In this document: piece by piece, positions 4,034-5,120 of the stretch | Numbering within the stretch: the first letter of the stretch is position 1 | Layout of the letters: every line of letters starts with the position of its first letter | NCBI RefSeq assembly: GCF_019219025.1 | Contig: NZ_JAHUWN010000069.1 | Coordinates: forward strand, 1 to 5,120 | Length of the DNA: 5,120 bases | Source: Bacillus sp. sid0103 | GTDB taxonomy: Bacteria; Bacillota; Bacilli; Bacillales_B; DSM-18226 | Direction of reading: 5' to 3' | The notes under the pieces: model-generated | Database searches by the model: none | What the model was told of the DNA's origin: nothing | The model's input: the letters and a program-made list of their open reading frames with translations, nothing else | Translations under genes and position numbers: made by a program

Positions 4034-4921
4034 TTATTGATTTATTAAAAAAGATAATACTTTATCAATAAAATTTTCTGGCTCCTCTAAGTAAGGGAAA
4101 TGAGCACTGTTATTAAAGATAATTAAGTCACTATTCATAAGGTTTCTATGAATTAGATTCGAAATCGGTAAACCTGCATTTCTATCTTGTGCTCCTGTGA
4201 TTATTAATGTACTTTGTTGAATATCCTTAAGGCGTTCAGTCAAAGGGACTTGTGGAGGATTTTTTTGTAATACTTTTAACATTTTCCCTGTATTTACCAT
4301 ATTACTTTCTTTTGTTAAGCGTCGGTACAGTTTGGCAATATTTTGGTCTTCGAAAAATAAACGATCCACTGTCTCGGAATCAACAAATTCCCATATTTTA
4401 AAGTATTTTTCCTCAATAGAATCCTGCTGACTAAGAATCTGTTCAATGGTACTTGCTAAATTCGAATCTGCAATTGACATAAAACCAGCAATTTGTATTA
4501 AGTATTGAGTTTTTAAACCAATTAAGCTAGGGCTTGAAAGTATAATTTTATTAATTTGATTTGGAAGAGCGTGCGAAATTTCAAGTGCCAATTCCCCGCC
4601 AAATGAATAACCAAACAAGTCAACTTTTTCAAACCCTGTCCATTCTTGTATTTCCTTAAAATCATTAATCAACGCTTGAAAAGTATATGACTTTTCCGAA
4701 TTAGGACTCCCACTTCTTCCACATCCACGTTGTTCATAATAAATTATAGTTCTTTCTTTGGAGAGCATAGGACCAATTGTTCGTTCGAAAAAGTACAAAT
4801 TCCCGCCAGGACCTCCGTGAATAATAAATAAAGGTATAGTATTATTTTCTTGCCCCTCAACTTTTATCCAATGGGGAATACCATTTATCTCAACTCTGTA
4901 TTCTCCGTTTTCTAGTTTCAT
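4034..4921 (-). CDS. Alpha/beta hydrolase, proline iminopeptidase type (peptidase family S33)
   Basis: 295 residues, the usual length for S33 prolyl aminopeptidase-like enzymes, which cleave N-terminal proline (or related residues) from short peptides. Visible features in order are: the oxyanion-hole HGGPGG (35-40); the family signature YYEQRGCGRSG (61-71); nucleophile elbow GYSFGG with Ser106; a cap domain (about 130-225); acid Asp246 in ITGAQDRNAG; and His274 in NNSAHFPYLEEPENF. The catalytic triad is complete. There is no signal peptide, so it is cytosolic. The frame is open upstream to 5083, but those codons are intron domain V/VI and leader sequence. ATG 4921 is preceded by GGGGGA and is where family similarity begins (MKLENGEYRVEINGIPHWIKVEG). 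ATG 4933 lacks a ribosome site. It has its own promoter candidate between gene and intron. Substrate specificity within S33 cannot be fixed from sequence. Confidence 0.9.
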   Translation of the reverse strand: MKLENGEYRVEINGIPHWIKVEGQENNTIPLFIIHGGPGGNLYFFERTIGPMLSKERTIIYYEQRGCGRSGSPNSEKSYTFQALINDFKEIQEWTGFEKVDLFGYSFGGELALEISHALPNQINKIILSSPSLIGLKTQYLIQIAGFMSIADSNLASTIEQILSQQDSIEEKYFKIWEFVDSETVDRLFFEDQNIAKLYRRLTKESNMVNTGKMLKVLQKNPPQVPLTERLKDIQQSTLIITGAQDRNAGLPISNLIHRNLMNSDLIIFNNSAHFPYLEEPENFIDKVLSFLINQ

Positions 4922-4951
4922 AAAATCCCCCATTTTTATATCAGTATAAGA

Positions 4952-4980
4952 ATCATAATATAAATTCGCCTTTTGGTTAA
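4952..4980 (-). promoter_or_regulatory. Promoter of the hydrolase gene
   Basis: On the minus strand, TTAACC (4975-4980, 4 of 6 to the -35 consensus) and TATGAT (4952-4957, 5 of 6 to the -10) are separated by exactly 17 bases. Initiation would be near 4945, giving a leader of about 25 bases. It lies between the intron end and the gene, so expression need not depend on transcription through the intron. Confidence 0.55.
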
Positions 4981-5003
4981 AAATTCCTTCTTGAACTAGT
5001 TGA

Positions 5004-5120
5004 GTAGAAGAGAACCTCTCTACCTCGCGGTAGATTGTGTTTCTCCCCCCTCGCAGAACCGTGCTTGCGCTATTCACGCACACGGCTCCTCCTAGTTATC
5101 ATTCACAAGATGTAGCTAAT
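5004..5120 (-). mobile_element. Group II intron, 3' end with domains V and VI (body continues off the right edge)
   Basis: On the minus strand, 5088-5056 is a domain V hairpin. GAGCCGTG pairs with CACGGTTC, and an inner TGCG/CGCA stem caps it, separated by a short bulge: the catalytic core fold of group II introns. It is followed by GAGGGGGG and a domain VI hairpin (5045-5010) built of GAGAA/TTCTC outer and TCTACC-GCGA-GGTAGA inner stems. The intron probably ends near ...CTTCTAC at about 5004, or a few bases further at about 4999; the exact junction is not proven. The flanking 3' exon reads CTAGTTCAAGAAGGAA, which resembles the intergenic repeat. Any maturase gene would be at higher coordinates. 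Confidence 0.82.
5056..5088 (-). ncRNA. Group II intron domain V (catalytic hairpin)
   Basis: A 33-base hairpin. The outer stem is GAGCCGTG/CACGGTTC and the inner stem TGCG/CGCA, with the bulge on the 3' side. This is the most conserved part of a group II ribozyme and the strongest single evidence for the right-hand intron. The pairing is intact, so this domain at least is not visibly decayed. Confidence 0.8.

Noticed and set aside
4034..4921. Haloalkane dehalogenase or epoxide hydrolase instead of S33 peptidase
   Set aside because: HGGPGG plus YYEQRGCGRSG is the proline iminopeptidase combination; the other families usually lack this pair.

Overview
The window is low-GC DNA with strong AGGAGG-type ribosome sites, AT-rich promoters and poly-T terminators. 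The proteins (DinB-like, RDD, VOC, S33 hydrolase) are of Bacillus type, so a Bacillaceae chromosome or large plasmid fits best. The species cannot be named from the sequence. All six genes lie on the minus strand.

Layout in + coordinates. Positions 1-113 are the 5' end of a minus-strand group II intron whose body lies off the left edge. 114-373 is a repeat-rich gap with an intrinsic terminator and a possible small RNA. 374-871 is a DinB-family protein. 1161-1669 is an RDD-family membrane protein broken by a one-base loss in a T run. 1735-2352 is a six-helix membrane protein of unknown function, 65 bases from the RDD gene and probably co-transcribed with it. 2765-3202 is a VOC/glyoxalase-fold protein. 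3587-3796 is a 69-residue four-cysteine zinc-ribbon protein with its own terminator. 4034-4921 is an alpha/beta hydrolase of proline iminopeptidase type. About 5004-5120 is the 3' end (domains V and VI) of a second minus-strand group II intron that runs off the right edge.

The genes do not form a pathway. What ties the window together is the intergenic DNA. Each large gap holds at least one copy of a degenerate repeat: an ACAATCTGGCCC-like start, a small hairpin, then a GCRCCCGTTAGTTTAAG-like end. All copies point the same way, and most hairpins have a U-rich tail when read on the minus strand, in the direction of the genes. Both intron ends also abut sequence resembling this repeat. The segment can be read as unrelated genes separated by co-oriented repeats, between two co-oriented retroelement ends. 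Whether this is ordinary REP/MITE-like decoration of a Bacillus genome or a cassette-like arrangement cannot be settled from one window.
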